From a virus, in the IMG/VR virus record IMGVR_UViG_3300048121_001678, positions 124,001-188,000 of that record: DNA of 64,000 bases; one strand, 5' to 3'. Under the pieces are notes generated by a model. That model was not told the DNA's origin, did not search any database, and saw only the letters and a list, made by a program, of their open reading frames with translations. The stretch's first letter is position 1. Every line of letters starts with the position of its first letter. Of this stretch, positions 27,747 through 36,939 are shown in pieces. Both the position numbers and the translations under genes were made by a program.

Positions 27747-30700
27747 TATTGTAGTTTTACTTTATTATTCCATTTTGTTGGGTCACCTTCATTACCACCT
27801 GTGTATAATATATCAATTAAATCTTTATCTAAAGCTGATGGTGATGGATTATTAGTGAATGTAAATTCTCTTATTTTACCCTTAGTATATGGTATGTCAT
27901 TAAATTCACTTTTTAATTTAGTCTCATTTTCGTAAGCTTCAAATAATTTTTTAATTTGTGTTTCACCCTTTTTAAAATCCGATAAAAGATTGTTTATGTT
28001 ATCTGTAATTGATTTCACCCATATCTCAGTGTTTTTAAACTTGTTCTCTTTAACAAATTTTGTTAACTCATCAATTAAGTCATTACTATTATCTAACATA
28101 TATCGATAAAAAGTTAAGTAAAATCTTTTAAATTCTGCGTCTGAAAAATCTGAAACCATTATTGTCATACTCAAATCTTTTTGGTAAGTAGTGTTTGTGT
28201 TTTCAAGTGACAAAATTTCAAATCCATTATTATTAACATTATAAACTTTAGTTTTAGTAATAGTATCTAACTCATTTAATTTATCTTGTATTATAACTAA
28301 GTCCCCATTTAATTCATCTAAGGTGTTAGCGTAGTTTGAACTATAAACCTCAGTAGTTGCTGTTAAATCATACACCACGGTATTACCACCTTGAATAAAA
28401 CCATCAATTTCTTCATTAATAACATTCATCTTATCAATGACTCTCGTTAAATCGGTTTCATATTTTGTTAATGTCTGAAGGTTTGTAACCATTTCAGATT
28501 CAAAATTATTAATTCTTGAATTAATTATTTGTTTTAGTTTATTGTTATATTTTCTAACATCTTTTCTTTTAAAATCATTACCCTCACTAAAAGTTTGTGT
28601 TTTATTAGCAAACTGCAATGGATGTTTATCATTATCAACATCAATTAATGATTGTTCAAATTGGTAACTTACTTTTTCTGTAATCTTTTCTGACTTACCA
28701 AACAATTTAGTATTACCATTTGCAACATACGCCACCGAAGCAATATTACCTTCAATTAAATTTCTATCTTTAGTGAATAATCTTAAACCGATTTCCCCAT
28801 AGTTTTCAGCAACACTTTGTAGTGATGGACCTATCGAGTCCCTATATGTTTCATACTTAACTATTAAATCATCCATTATTGTTTTATAGTTGATTACCCC
28901 ACTAATTGATGTCCCACTATTGGATATCTCTTTACTCGTAATTTCACCAATCGTACTACCACCATCTTTAGTATCTAAATTACTAATATCATCAATACTA
29001 AATGGTACCTCAGGTCCTAACGCCTCAATAGTTTCTAAATCAATCTTAGTTGTGTCTTCTGTTGCCACTGCCCTTTCATCATACATTTCAGTATTAGCGT
29101 AATAGTTAAACGACAACGCATTTTGTAATCGTGCTACAGGACCCTTTAATCCATGTCCACCAATAAAGTAGAATGATAAAGTAACATCCGCAATCATTGG
29201 TTGAACACCAATACCTTCAGGGTTTATATCTAACGTCAAAGGCTCATACCTTATACTCATCTGATTTATGGCAATTTTAGTATGAAAGAAATCCCCAACC
29301 CTTAAAATACATATTGGTGGTGAACCAAATGAAGTATTTAACGCATTGTTTTCTAAAGGTTGACCATCAGGACCAATAGTCGGTATAGTCTCACCCGGTC
29401 TCATACATTGTTGTAAGAACGTTAATCTACTGTTTAACCCTTCAGGTGTCATTGAATGGAATGTAGGATTAAAATATTTAATCTTTTCTTTTATTCCTTG
29501 ATATAAAAAAGATGTGTCCTCAGCAACACTTTCAAAATAATCACATTCTGATAATAACTTTCTTAACACCTTTTTAGTTATTCCCTCTCTTAATGAAACC
29601 TCACTCGTTGTTCTTGGTGCCCCTTTTCCTTTTTCAATCACAGCAACCTTATCATCACCAACACTAACACTTGTAGTTTCTTCCTCAACGGGTGGTGTTT
29701 CCTCTACAGGTGGTGAAATAATATTAATTGATTTTATTGTCGTTCTACGACATTTCATAGCTTGTGTTGAATATATTTTAGCTACTTTATTAGTTATTTC
29801 CTGAGAACAATCTGTACCACCAATAGTTATCGATTCACCACTAAATGCACTCTGAATACCAATATATCCTTTTTCGTTAACTTTTTTAATTCTAGGGTCA
29901 TTTAAAATTTGTTTTTTAACTGAATCTACCCTTCTTTTAGATAGGTTAACATTATAACTTTTATCGTTAGGTGAAGATGCAGAACCCGTTAATAAAATAT
30001 TAACACCAAATTTATTGGTCGCCGCGTCAACTAACTTATCAATTAAACTATCAAGTTCATTCTTACCTTTCTCAATGTTATTTTCAAAAAATGTTTCAAC
30101 CTGTTGTTCTTCATTAATTGTTTTGGCTTTTGTTAAATAATCACTTTTTTTCGCAATATAATTATTATAAGTTACATCATAATTAACTGATGAGGTTGTC
30201 CCTCTAGACCTTGAATCTGGCTTATCATTATCAAAATATAAATTTACACCTTCAAATTGATTGAAATTTGGTTTTTGTATCGTTTCTGTTTCGACATTAT
30301 CAGGTTCAGGGTTTTGTTTAGGTATTTCCTTAACAACTTCTCTAAAAACATCAGGATTATTAGTTTTACTAACAACCTCATAGATGTCGTTAAAACTTAA
30401 CTGACCATACTTTCGAGCCAATTCATAGATATCTAAAGTTTTACACCCAGAAAAGAAACTATCAACAATCTTAGTAACCTCAGAGTCGGGTGTCACATTC
30501 GCTAATTCCTTATCAACTAACGTATTTAATACCGATGGATGGTCAACTATTATTTTAAAACTTAATGAACCCTGTCTTTGGGTATTTGAGTATGTATATA
30601 TCGGTTCAGGTCTACCTAAAAAATCATTAGTTGTCCAACTTGCAGACACGTTCTCATCAACTCTTAAATCATAAGGGGGGAACCACATTACACGTCCACC

Positions 30701-32383
30701 ATTAGGTCCTTTCTCACACTCAGCTAAATCTTGAGTCATATTTGACGTTCTCCAAGCAAGGTTCTCAAGTGATAACATATATTTAGTCATGTTTTCACCT
30801 TTATCATTTACCCCAAAATTTGTTGGTATTCCTCCTGATTTTTGTGGTGCAATATTTAAATTATATGTGTTATCCAAAACAGAATTGGTAAATTTACGTA
30901 TGTTACCATCCCTTTTTTGTAAGTCAGCCATTGTATAGTATGGTGTGTCTTTTGTGAATACACGACAATATTCCTCACCAACAAACGCACCATTTTCATT
31001 AACATATCTTTTAACTCTTGAACCCTTAGTTATCTCACGTGTCCCGTCAAAAAATACTTTAGACACTTGATTAATTGCGGTACCAACGTGACTTAAACGT
31101 GCTTGACCCTGTAGTCCATCCGCAGAATCAACTAATCTCTGTGTATCATCAAGTATTGACCCTTCAGTTAATTTATAACTACTTGAAGATGATGAGGTAA
31201 ATTGTGAACTAATAGGTCCAAATCCAGCATCTCCTGACTTGATATCACCACCTACACCAACTTTTTTACCCGCAGCCCCACTGCTTTTTGGTGATACCCA
31301 TGTGAATCCACCTTGGATATCGGGGTTATCCCCTGGCTCAACTGTGTTTAATCCAAATTTAAAATTTTGTTCACCTTCATATAGTTTAGCCAATTCTCCA
31401 TAACCTCTAACTGCCGTTTGAACTCTCTCACCATCCATATTAACAGGTAACTCATCAGGTGGAGAAATTATATCGTTAGGGTCCTGAGTTCGTTTACCAA
31501 CATAGTAGTTACCGTTAGGTGCACTTAAATTAAGGTCAGAAATAAAGTTTGCTTTATAGTCAGGTCTAAATCTATTATACTCAAGTGATTTAAACATTGT
31601 TGATGTCTGACCACCACCAGTATTATTTAGGAATATATCAGAACCACTTTTTCTCTCAGGTAGCAGTTTACCACCACCAAATAAATTAGAAATTTTGTTT
31701 ACCGCAATGTTTGAGTATACTTTTTTACCACCAAAATAATCACCTGGTATCCATGAAAAAGGAACATAAACACCAGTAATTCTACTTATAAAATCTAATC
31801 CCTTCCCAACTATGTTTGTTGGTGAGGATATTACCCAATCAGGCTCTATTAACTCTTGTCGTCCTGTTAAAATATCTGCGGCAATGAAAGGGTCTTTTAA
31901 GGCATTAAGGAAGTTTGCTCGACCTAATGTCTCTTGTCTAATCTCCTCATCAACACGGTACTGAAATTCATCTTTCAATGATTTTGCACCAATCTGAATC
32001 ATTGCAGAATCTTGTGTTAACGAACCATTAGTTCCCTGTGGGTCTTTATTAAATAGTATATCAGCGCTTGTATATGTTGATGAAACAAACTTAAAATAAG
32101 TGTCCCTATCAGTGATTAACTGTTGTACATCTTGTACACTATACCTATTATCATATCCCCCTGCTGGTCCATATTGATTCTGTAAAAATAATTTTACTTC
32201 TTCAACATCACCAATATCCTCAACCTCGGCACTATCAACAACTGCGTAGTTTGAAAGTATTAATTCAGACTGTCCAGGATTTGTAGAAGGGGCAAAACCA
32301 TCACTATTAAAAGGTGGTAAGTTTTTGACCAACAGTTTTTTTCTGAAGTTTTCTGTAGAATTAAATGATAATGGACTTGGCAT
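27746..32383 (-). CDS. Giant tail/baseplate protein with an embedded OmpA-like peptidoglycan-binding domain
   Basis: 1545 residues. Around residues 760-885 an OmpA-C-type module is visible: ILLTGSASSPNDKSYNVNLS followed by KRRVDSVKKQI, i.e. the G-x-A-S...N-x-x-L-S-x-x-R-A/V-x-x-V signature that binds diaminopimelate peptidoglycan. A proline/glutamate linker (PPVEETPPVEEE) follows. The C-terminal 350 residues are helix-rich and probably coiled-coil. The N-terminal half is typical of large virion proteins but unassigned. Located between tape measure and the LysM-like/hub genes, so probably a tail-tip or hub component that docks to the cell wall. A TATTTATA box lies 16 bases before the ATG. Confidence 0.75.
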   Translation of the reverse strand: MPSPLSFNSTENFRKKLLVKNLPPFNSDGFAPSTNPGQSELILSNYAVVDSAEVEDIGDVEEVKLFLQNQYGPAGGYDNRYSVQDVQQLITDRDTYFKFVSSTYTSADILFNKDPQGTNGSLTQDSAMIQIGAKSLKDEFQYRVDEEIRQETLGRANFLNALKDPFIAADILTGRQELIEPDWVISSPTNIVGKGLDFISRITGVYVPFSWIPGDYFGGKKVYSNIAVNKISNLFGGGKLLPERKSGSDIFLNNTGGGQTSTMFKSLEYNRFRPDYKANFISDLNLSAPNGNYYVGKRTQDPNDIISPPDELPVNMDGERVQTAVRGYGELAKLYEGEQNFKFGLNTVEPGDNPDIQGGFTWVSPKSSGAAGKKVGVGGDIKSGDAGFGPISSQFTSSSSSSYKLTEGSILDDTQRLVDSADGLQGQARLSHVGTAINQVSKVFFDGTREITKGSRVKRYVNENGAFVGEEYCRVFTKDTPYYTMADLQKRDGNIRKFTNSVLDNTYNLNIAPQKSGGIPTNFGVNDKGENMTKYMLSLENLAWRTSNMTQDLAECEKGPNGGRVMWFPPYDLRVDENVSASWTTNDFLGRPEPIYTYSNTQRQGSLSFKIIVDHPSVLNTLVDKELANVTPDSEVTKIVDSFFSGCKTLDIYELARKYGQLSFNDIYEVVSKTNNPDVFREVVKEIPKQNPEPDNVETETIQKPNFNQFEGVNLYFDNDKPDSRSRGTTSSVNYDVTYNNYIAKKSDYLTKAKTINEEQQVETFFENNIEKGKNELDSLIDKLVDAATNKFGVNILLTGSASSPNDKSYNVNLSKRRVDSVKKQILNDPRIKKVNEKGYIGIQSAFSGESITIGGTDCSQEITNKVAKIYSTQAMKCRRTTIKSINIISPPVEETPPVEEETTSVSVGDDKVAVIEKGKGAPRTTSEVSLREGITKKVLRKLLSECDYFESVAEDTSFLYQGIKEKIKYFNPTFHSMTPEGLNSRLTFLQQCMRPGETIPTIGPDGQPLENNALNTSFGSPPICILRVGDFFHTKIAINQMSIRYEPLTLDINPEGIGVQPMIADVTLSFYFIGGHGLKGPVARLQNALSFNYYANTEMYDERAVATEDTTKIDLETIEALGPEVPFSIDDISNLDTKDGGSTIGEITSKEISNSGTSISGVINYKTIMDDLIVKYETYRDSIGPSLQSVAENYGEIGLRLFTKDRNLIEGNIASVAYVANGNTKLFGKSEKITEKVSYQFEQSLIDVDNDKHPLQFANKTQTFSEGNDFKRKDVRKYNNKLKQIINSRINNFESEMVTNLQTLTKYETDLTRVIDKMNVINEEIDGFIQGGNTVVYDLTATTEVYSSNYANTLDELNGDLVIIQDKLNELDTITKTKVYNVNNNGFEILSLENTNTTYQKDLSMTIMVSDFSDAEFKRFYLTFYRYMLDNSNDLIDELTKFVKENKFKNTEIWVKSITDNINNLLSDFKKGETQIKKLFEAYENETKLKSEFNDIPYTKGKIREFTFTNNPSPSALDKDLIDILYTGGNEGDPTKWNNKVKLQ

Positions 32384-32399
32384 CTATTTTAGTTTACTA

Positions 32400-32407
32400 T
32401 ATAAATA
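32400..32407 (-). promoter_or_regulatory. TATTTATA box upstream of the OmpA-domain tail gene
   Basis: Sense strand reads GTCTATTTATATAGTAAAC, 16 bases before the ATG at 32383, in the 45-base gap after the tape-measure gene. Confidence 0.5.
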
Positions 32408-32428
32408 GACGAATTACTTATTTTATAA

Positions 32429-34231
32429 TTAATAAGTCGTTCCTTGTCTAGCAATTTCTTGTTGTATCATATTAGTTAAGTTTGACAAAGCCGCTGGGTC
32501 TGTTTGTAATGATTGTATTGTCATTCCTGCACCCTGTAACTGTATGGTTCCTGTATGGTTTACATTTAGGTCCTCATGTTTTTGTATTGCGGTTTCAACC
32601 TTCATCGGAGTATTCGTTGTTATTTCCGCAATATTAACAGGTGATAAACTTAGTGGTGTAGGGTTACTCATTGTACCCATAGTATTACTCGATGAGGTAT
32701 TTGGATTTATTGGTACATTAGTATTACTTGCAGGTCTTGGGGTGTTTTGAGTACTTCCTGATGACGAACTAAAAGAAGGTAATGTATATGTTGGAAGCGG
32801 TACACTTGGTAGATTTATACCTTGAAGCAAATCATTAAATCCAACAGCAATTGATTTACCAAGACCTATTGCCCCTTCATTTGCATACGTGGTAAAAGCG
32901 TCACTAAAAATACGTCCGGCGTCTTTGAAGACGTCGTCTGTTACTTCAAATGCTTTTTGTACGTTTTCAGGTGTTAAAGATTTCTCGATAGTCCCACTAA
33001 TTGTCTCGGCGGTGGATTTTAACCTAGTTTCTAACTTATCAAATTCATCAGTTGCTGCAACTCCGGCGGTAATACCTTTAGCACCTTGTTTAAGGGTAGT
33101 TTCTATTTGTTCTAAAACCGTAAGTTGTTCTACTGCAACTTCTTTTGAACTCAACTGACCTTTTTGAAAACTGTCTTTTAATGTAGCAATTTCTTCAGTT
33201 GTCAAGTCGGTTGCTGACTTCAACACTTCTTGACCAGGTATTTTAAATTTTAACTCACCCCCCTCAAACTGACCAATATTTGATAAAAATTCTTTAGTAT
33301 CGTCATCATAGTTACTACTAAAATCTAATTGTGATAGTGCCTCCTGTTTTTGTGCAGATTTCACTGCAGTATTAGCTAATTCTTCATAGTCCATACCAAG
33401 AGCACTTGCCTGAGCCCTTAATCTTCTCATCTCAGTCGCTGAAATAGCAAAACTACCTGTTTCTGAATTAAATGATACCGTAGCACTCGCAGCGTCAATA
33501 ATCGATTCTTGGAGACCATCAATATCATTCTGAGCCATGTTCATTAACTGAAATGGGTCCGCTAAAGCACCAACAGCACCACCTAACATTTGGAACTCAG
33601 CAGCTAGATTGATTGCTTCAGAAGGGTCGAGTAGTTTACCCGCCAAACTAGTTACATCCGCCATGTTAATTCTTAATGCCTGAGAACGAGCAACCATATT
33701 AGTAAATCCTTCTACACCATTTCTAAAATTATAAGAGTTGATAAGTTTTACATTAGCACCAACAGTTTTTAAGAATTGTCCTGTATTAAGACCTAAAGAC
33801 GCCGCCCTTTTACGTGATAACTCTATTTGTTCAGCAGCTTGAGTCGGCCCAACACCTATCGAGTCAAAACCCTCAACTAAGGAACCCATATCTTCACCAG
33901 TAAGATTCGCGGCTTTTTGAATTGCTACAAAATTTTCAAGTTGTTCATTAGTTAGATAAACATTTCTTTGTAATGAAGTGGTAATTGAAGCGTAGACAGA
34001 ACCAACCTCAGACGCAGTAACACCTAATTTAGCCATATTACCCACCGCCTGTGCAATTTCTTTTCTCATCTCCTTCGCGGAATCTGCACCTTGACCGAAG
34101 ACATCGGCGGAAACTGATTTAGCAACTTTATCGAATTCTAAAATTGCTGATTGTAACTGAGTATAGGCCTGAGCGGCACTACTAAATGCCCCTTTTAAAT
34201 CTGATGGTCCACCTGTGTCTTGTAAAAACAT
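32429..34231 (-). CDS. Probable tail tape-measure protein
   Basis: 600 residues, close to T4 gp29 (590). The body is almost entirely helical with many Ala/Gln/Ser residues (AFSSAAQAYTQLQSAILEFD, AEFQMLGGAVGALADPFQLM) and phage tape-measure-like repeats of N-x-A-x-x-L-G. The C-terminal quarter is Pro/Thr/Asn-rich (PSVPLPTYTLPSFSSSSG). Position fits: after the tail tube and gp26-like genes and before the hub genes. If it is the ruler, its length predicts a tail about as long as T4's. No soluble-enzyme motif seen. Confidence 0.6.
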   Translation of the reverse strand: MFLQDTGGPSDLKGAFSSAAQAYTQLQSAILEFDKVAKSVSADVFGQGADSAKEMRKEIAQAVGNMAKLGVTASEVGSVYASITTSLQRNVYLTNEQLENFVAIQKAANLTGEDMGSLVEGFDSIGVGPTQAAEQIELSRKRAASLGLNTGQFLKTVGANVKLINSYNFRNGVEGFTNMVARSQALRINMADVTSLAGKLLDPSEAINLAAEFQMLGGAVGALADPFQLMNMAQNDIDGLQESIIDAASATVSFNSETGSFAISATEMRRLRAQASALGMDYEELANTAVKSAQKQEALSQLDFSSNYDDDTKEFLSNIGQFEGGELKFKIPGQEVLKSATDLTTEEIATLKDSFQKGQLSSKEVAVEQLTVLEQIETTLKQGAKGITAGVAATDEFDKLETRLKSTAETISGTIEKSLTPENVQKAFEVTDDVFKDAGRIFSDAFTTYANEGAIGLGKSIAVGFNDLLQGINLPSVPLPTYTLPSFSSSSGSTQNTPRPASNTNVPINPNTSSSNTMGTMSNPTPLSLSPVNIAEITTNTPMKVETAIQKHEDLNVNHTGTIQLQGAGMTIQSLQTDPAALSNLTNMIQQEIARQGTTY

Positions 34232-34246
34232 TTAAATTACTTTTAT

Positions 34247-34254
34247 TATAAATA
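34247..34254 (-). promoter_or_regulatory. TATTTATA box upstream of the tape-measure gene
   Basis: Sense strand reads GGTATTTATAATAAAAGTAA, 15 bases before the ATG at 34231; nearly identical to the context of the plus-strand box at 45367. Confidence 0.5.
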
Positions 34255-34259
34255 CCTTA

Positions 34260-34448
34260 TCAAGACTTTTGTCTGCGTTTTTCATTTAAGTTTTCCATAT
34301 CAGATATGAATTTATTAATAAAATACTTTCTTTCAAAAGTGGGCATTTTGAGCACGTCTGAGTATGAGAAACCTAATTCCTTAACGGAATAGTAAATCTC
34401 ATCGAGCATAGCTTGCCTGTAATCAGAAGAAAGGACGAAAAAACTCAC
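34260..34448 (-). CDS. Small overlapping frame between gp26-like gene and tape measure (possible frameshift product)
   Basis: 62 residues if started at GTG 34448, helical and basic at the end (KLGFSYSDVL is not present; the visible core is SVKELGFSYSDVLKMPTFER). It overlaps the end of the 34423-35175 gene by 26 bases, in the +1 (equivalently -2) frame. The overlap contains six consecutive T on the coding strand (34438-34443). In position it matches the second frame of tail-assembly chaperone pairs (gpG/gpGT) that precede the tape-measure gene in many tailed phages, and the small gp51-type hub-assembly factor of T4. Whether it is made separately or as a fusion is not decidable here. Confidence 0.6.
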   Translation of the reverse strand: MSFFVLSSDYRQAMLDEIYYSVKELGFSYSDVLKMPTFERKYFINKFISDMENLNEKRRQKS

Positions 34449-35175
34449 CCCCGAAGGCTATACGAGTAGTAACCTTTTCTCCTGACGGGGCGTTAAAGAC
34501 GCGTGTCAAGTCTAATCTTGGCTCCGCACCTTCCATTGTTTTTTTAATATGTTTAGAATCTGCGATTGGTAAATTAGCAATTATTGATGAAATTTCTGAA
34601 AGGTCTTTTGACCCGTCAAATTCAACAATAGTTCTTTCAAGACGTTTTGTTACTACTGGTGTAACAACTCCATCAGGATATGATTCCATCATTTTTTGAA
34701 GTTCTTGAGTATCTCTTTGATTTAATAATCTACATTTTACCATTTTTTTAGAAACGGGTAACATTATTTCAAAAAGACCTTCTGTGTTTGGTTCGATAGT
34801 TGCCGCCTTAACTGAAATCTCGTCTAAGGTGATTGTACTTTCAAAATCTTTAAGTGTTTTTGGGTCTTTTAAATTAAAGGTATAACTACTACCAAATGAA
34901 GTGTTTCTTAGAAATATTAAAATCGCTTCAACATCACATTCAAGTAGTTCCATTGGGTCAAAATTTGGCTCGTATATTTTATTCCTCAAAAGAGTCATAA
35001 TTACATTGTCATTTTGCCTTTGACCACCTAATAAGGTGTTTTCATCAGAAGCAGTTAAATAACCAACTTTAATTGATGATTTACCATTTGCATAAAATTT
35101 ACCTTTAGAGGGTAACTCAACCACGTCATGTGGTAGGTTAAAATCTTGTTGTCCATATTGTGCTGATGTATCCAT
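34423..35175 (-). CDS. T4 gp26-type baseplate / tail-assembly protein
   Basis: 250 residues. The start DVVELPSKGKFYANGKSSIK and the following VGYLTASDENTLLGG, then LLECDVEAILIFLRNTSFGS, match the pattern of the T4_baseplate (gp26) family: LPS-x-G-x-x-Y, LTA-x-x-E, D-x-x-x-L-L-x-x-L-R-x-x-x-Y/F-G. In T4, gp26 is a hub assembly protein. Its place between tail tube and tape measure is also where tail-assembly chaperones lie. The 3' end overlaps a small second frame. It follows a clear terminator after the tail tube gene, so it probably has lower expression. Confidence 0.7.
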   Translation of the reverse strand: MDTSAQYGQQDFNLPHDVVELPSKGKFYANGKSSIKVGYLTASDENTLLGGQRQNDNVIMTLLRNKIYEPNFDPMELLECDVEAILIFLRNTSFGSSYTFNLKDPKTLKDFESTITLDEISVKAATIEPNTEGLFEIMLPVSKKMVKCRLLNQRDTQELQKMMESYPDGVVTPVVTKRLERTIVEFDGSKDLSEISSIIANLPIADSKHIKKTMEGAEPRLDLTRVFNAPSGEKVTTRIAFGGEFFRPFF

Positions 35176-35190
35176 ATTTTGTAAATTAAA

Positions 35191-35220
35191 AAACCATAGA
35201 AAGTTTCCCTTCTATGGTTT
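35191..35220 (-). terminator. Intrinsic terminator after the tail tube gene
   Basis: An 11-bp perfect stem AAACCATAGAA / TTCTATGGTTT with an eight-base loop, followed on the minus strand by further T residues (GGTTTTTTAATTT). It sits between gp19 and the gp26-like gene and probably sets tube protein above downstream products. Confidence 0.8.
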
Positions 35221-35258
35221 AATTATAGTTGAACTGATTTTAACGTAAATAGTATTTC

Positions 35259-35747
35259 TTAATAAACTAAAACACATCTATCAGGACGTAATGTCGCCGT
35301 AATAGTTGCAATACCATCGTCAGAGTAACCTAACGAATCAAAGTTCACATCAGTTAAGAATGTTCCTTGTAATATCCACTTTTCGACAGCTACACCTGTT
35401 GGGTCTAACATTTCTAAGTTGATATTCTTTTTATATCCTGCTGCGTATCCCATACGACCAGTTACAGATTCTGCGTGTAAACGAACCCACTCCATTAATG
35501 CTTGTGAAGCTGAAGGACCGATTGGGTCACGGAATGTCACGTTAAGTGTACTCCATGTGAACCTACCTGCCACATATGTTGAAGTGTTTAAAAAAGGAAC
35601 CTCAACAGGGTTAATTGATACTTGTGGACGTGAAGTTGACTCTACGTACCAAGAGTTGATACCTAACGACGAATCGAAAGTCATTATAAACCTGTTCTTT
35701 CTTTTTGGTTCGTAAGGTACCGGCATTTTCATTAATAAATCAGCCAT
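35259..35747 (-). CDS. gp19: Tail tube protein (gp19)
   Basis: 162 residues (T4 gp19 is 163). Shows the T4-gp19 tube family pattern: PYEPKRKNRFIMTF at the start, W-Y-V-E-S-T-S-R-P, then VEVPFLNTSTYVAGRFTW and the LNVTFRDP strand, ending in VNFDSLGYSDDGIATITATL. Subunits stack as hexamers forming the inner tube through which DNA passes. Flanked by a TATTTATA box 36 bases upstream and a strong terminator downstream, consistent with high-level single-gene expression. Confidence 0.92.
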   Translation of the reverse strand: MADLLMKMPVPYEPKRKNRFIMTFDSSLGINSWYVESTSRPQVSINPVEVPFLNTSTYVAGRFTWSTLNVTFRDPIGPSASQALMEWVRLHAESVTGRMGYAAGYKKNINLEMLDPTGVAVEKWILQGTFLTDVNFDSLGYSDDGIATITATLRPDRCVLVY

Positions 35748-35783
35748 TGTATTTTAATTTTAATTGTTTTTTAGTTTATTACT

Positions 35784-35791
35784 TATAAATA
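35784..35791 (-). promoter_or_regulatory. TATTTATA box upstream of tail tube gene
   Basis: Sense strand reads AACTATTTATAAGTAATAAAC, 36 bases before the ATG at 35747, inside a 118-base gap that holds no gene. Confidence 0.55.
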
Positions 35792-35865
35792 GTTGAAGTC
35801 TTAAAATTTTTTCTATTTACTTTTAATCTTAATTTTCCATAATATATAAAAATATCTAGAAAATT

Positions 35866-36720
35866 TTATACTTCTATTTTATCTCCTCCTTTAGTTAAAT
35901 AAGTTTTAACTGGTTTTTCATCTTTATATTCTTTATCTAGAAAATCTTTAATAGAATCAATATTTCCTGGGTCATCATCAGAAAATCCAATCATTGGTAC
36001 AAAGTTATTTTTTACATCATTTTTGAAAAAAGCTCTTTGATTAAGTTTTGATGACATTTCTTTCACATATGAGATAAATCCTCTTAATGCCTTTATCTTA
36101 CCCTCCTCAGGATTCGCAGCACTACCTTCACCATATGTCACAGGGTGGAACTTCAACATATCTAAGTATTTTTCAATCATATCTTCACTAGTCATTTCTT
36201 CTTCACCAGCAAATTCACGAAATCTTTTAAGATTACCTATTAACTCTTCCTTACTTATACCCTTGTGGTTCGTCATAATCATATTATAGACCGCATCTCT
36301 TAATACTGAGGGTGTGTGTCCACGTGCGGTGATGATTGAGAATATAGACCCCCCATTTACCGCTTCAACAAAATCTTCCCATGATGGACCAACATCAGCA
36401 ACCATAGAATCAACTATAAATTGTGAATCACCCTTTACGGTAAAGTTTCTATACGGGTCTTCAGCATAACCAACAATTGTTTCACCATTATAGTTAAAAG
36501 GTTCTTTACCCAATATACCTCTATATTCTGCAAAATCTTCAGTAGACATACCAATTTCTTTACCTTCATCATTCAACACAATAATTTGTGTTGGCATATA
36601 AAGTATGTTGTCGTCCCAATCGAAAGCATAATACTTTAAATTAGGGTTACCGACATCATCAAAACCCTCTTTGAGTTCTTTTTCTTCGATGTACTCTTTT
36701 AATATTTTACGAAATATCAT
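35866..36720 (-). CDS. HAD-superfamily phosphatase-like protein
   Basis: 284 residues. HAD motif I is AFDWDDNIL (Asp34 nucleophile, Asp36 acid/base), motif II is IITARGHTP (Thr131), and motif IV is GFSDDDPGN (Asp248-250); a Lys near 208 in NPEEGKIKA may serve as motif III. The family includes phosphatases acting on nucleotides, sugars or DNA/RNA 3' ends; the substrate cannot be told from sequence. An unusual helical insert (about 60-125) forms the cap. It is translationally coupled to a 47-residue gene upstream (ATGA overlap) and sits alone among tail genes. A nucleic-acid end-processing or nucleotide-recycling role is possible but unproven. Confidence 0.8.
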   Translation of the reverse strand: MIFRKILKEYIEEKELKEGFDDVGNPNLKYYAFDWDDNILYMPTQIIVLNDEGKEIGMSTEDFAEYRGILGKEPFNYNGETIVGYAEDPYRNFTVKGDSQFIVDSMVADVGPSWEDFVEAVNGGSIFSIITARGHTPSVLRDAVYNMIMTNHKGISKEELIGNLKRFREFAGEEEMTSEDMIEKYLDMLKFHPVTYGEGSAANPEEGKIKALRGFISYVKEMSSKLNQRAFFKNDVKNNFVPMIGFSDDDPGNIDSIKDFLDKEYKDEKPVKTYLTKGGDKIEV

Positions 36721-36860
36721 TTCTTGTTGTTTAATTTTTCGATTAGTCTTTCAAGTTGTTCTTCAGATATAATTACATTTTGTGGTTTTTCTGAAAAAGT
36801 CTTAACCCCATTATCTTTCACATTGAGGTGTTCTGTTAACATGTGCTTTTTAAATTCCAT
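36717..36860 (-). CDS. 47-residue protein coupled to the HAD phosphatase gene
   Basis: An ATG at 36860 opens a 47-codon frame (MEFKKHMLTEHLNVKDNGVK...) ending in TGA at 36717; the stop overlaps the ATG of the HAD gene (ATGA). The second half is a short amphipathic helix (ISEEQLERLIEKLNNKK). Too short to assign. The overlap and the A-rich leader (TTAAAGAA) before ATG support that it is translated and possibly serves to couple HAD expression. Confidence 0.55.
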   Translation of the reverse strand: MEFKKHMLTEHLNVKDNGVKTFSEKPQNVIISEEQLERLIEKLNNKK

Positions 36861-36894
36861 TTCTTTAATTTATTTAAACGTTTAATTAAGGCTA

Positions 36895-36919
36895 ATGGGG
36901 ACCACTATGTAGTCCCCAT
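36895..36919 (-). terminator. Hairpin terminator after tail sheath gene
   Basis: Perfect 8-bp GC-rich stem ATGGGGAC / GTCCCCAT with a nine-base loop, 21 bases beyond the tail sheath stop. The following minus-strand bases (TAGCCTTAATTAAAC) are not a strict T-run, so termination may be partial. Confidence 0.6.
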
Positions 36920-36939
36920 ATTAATATAAATATACCGAA

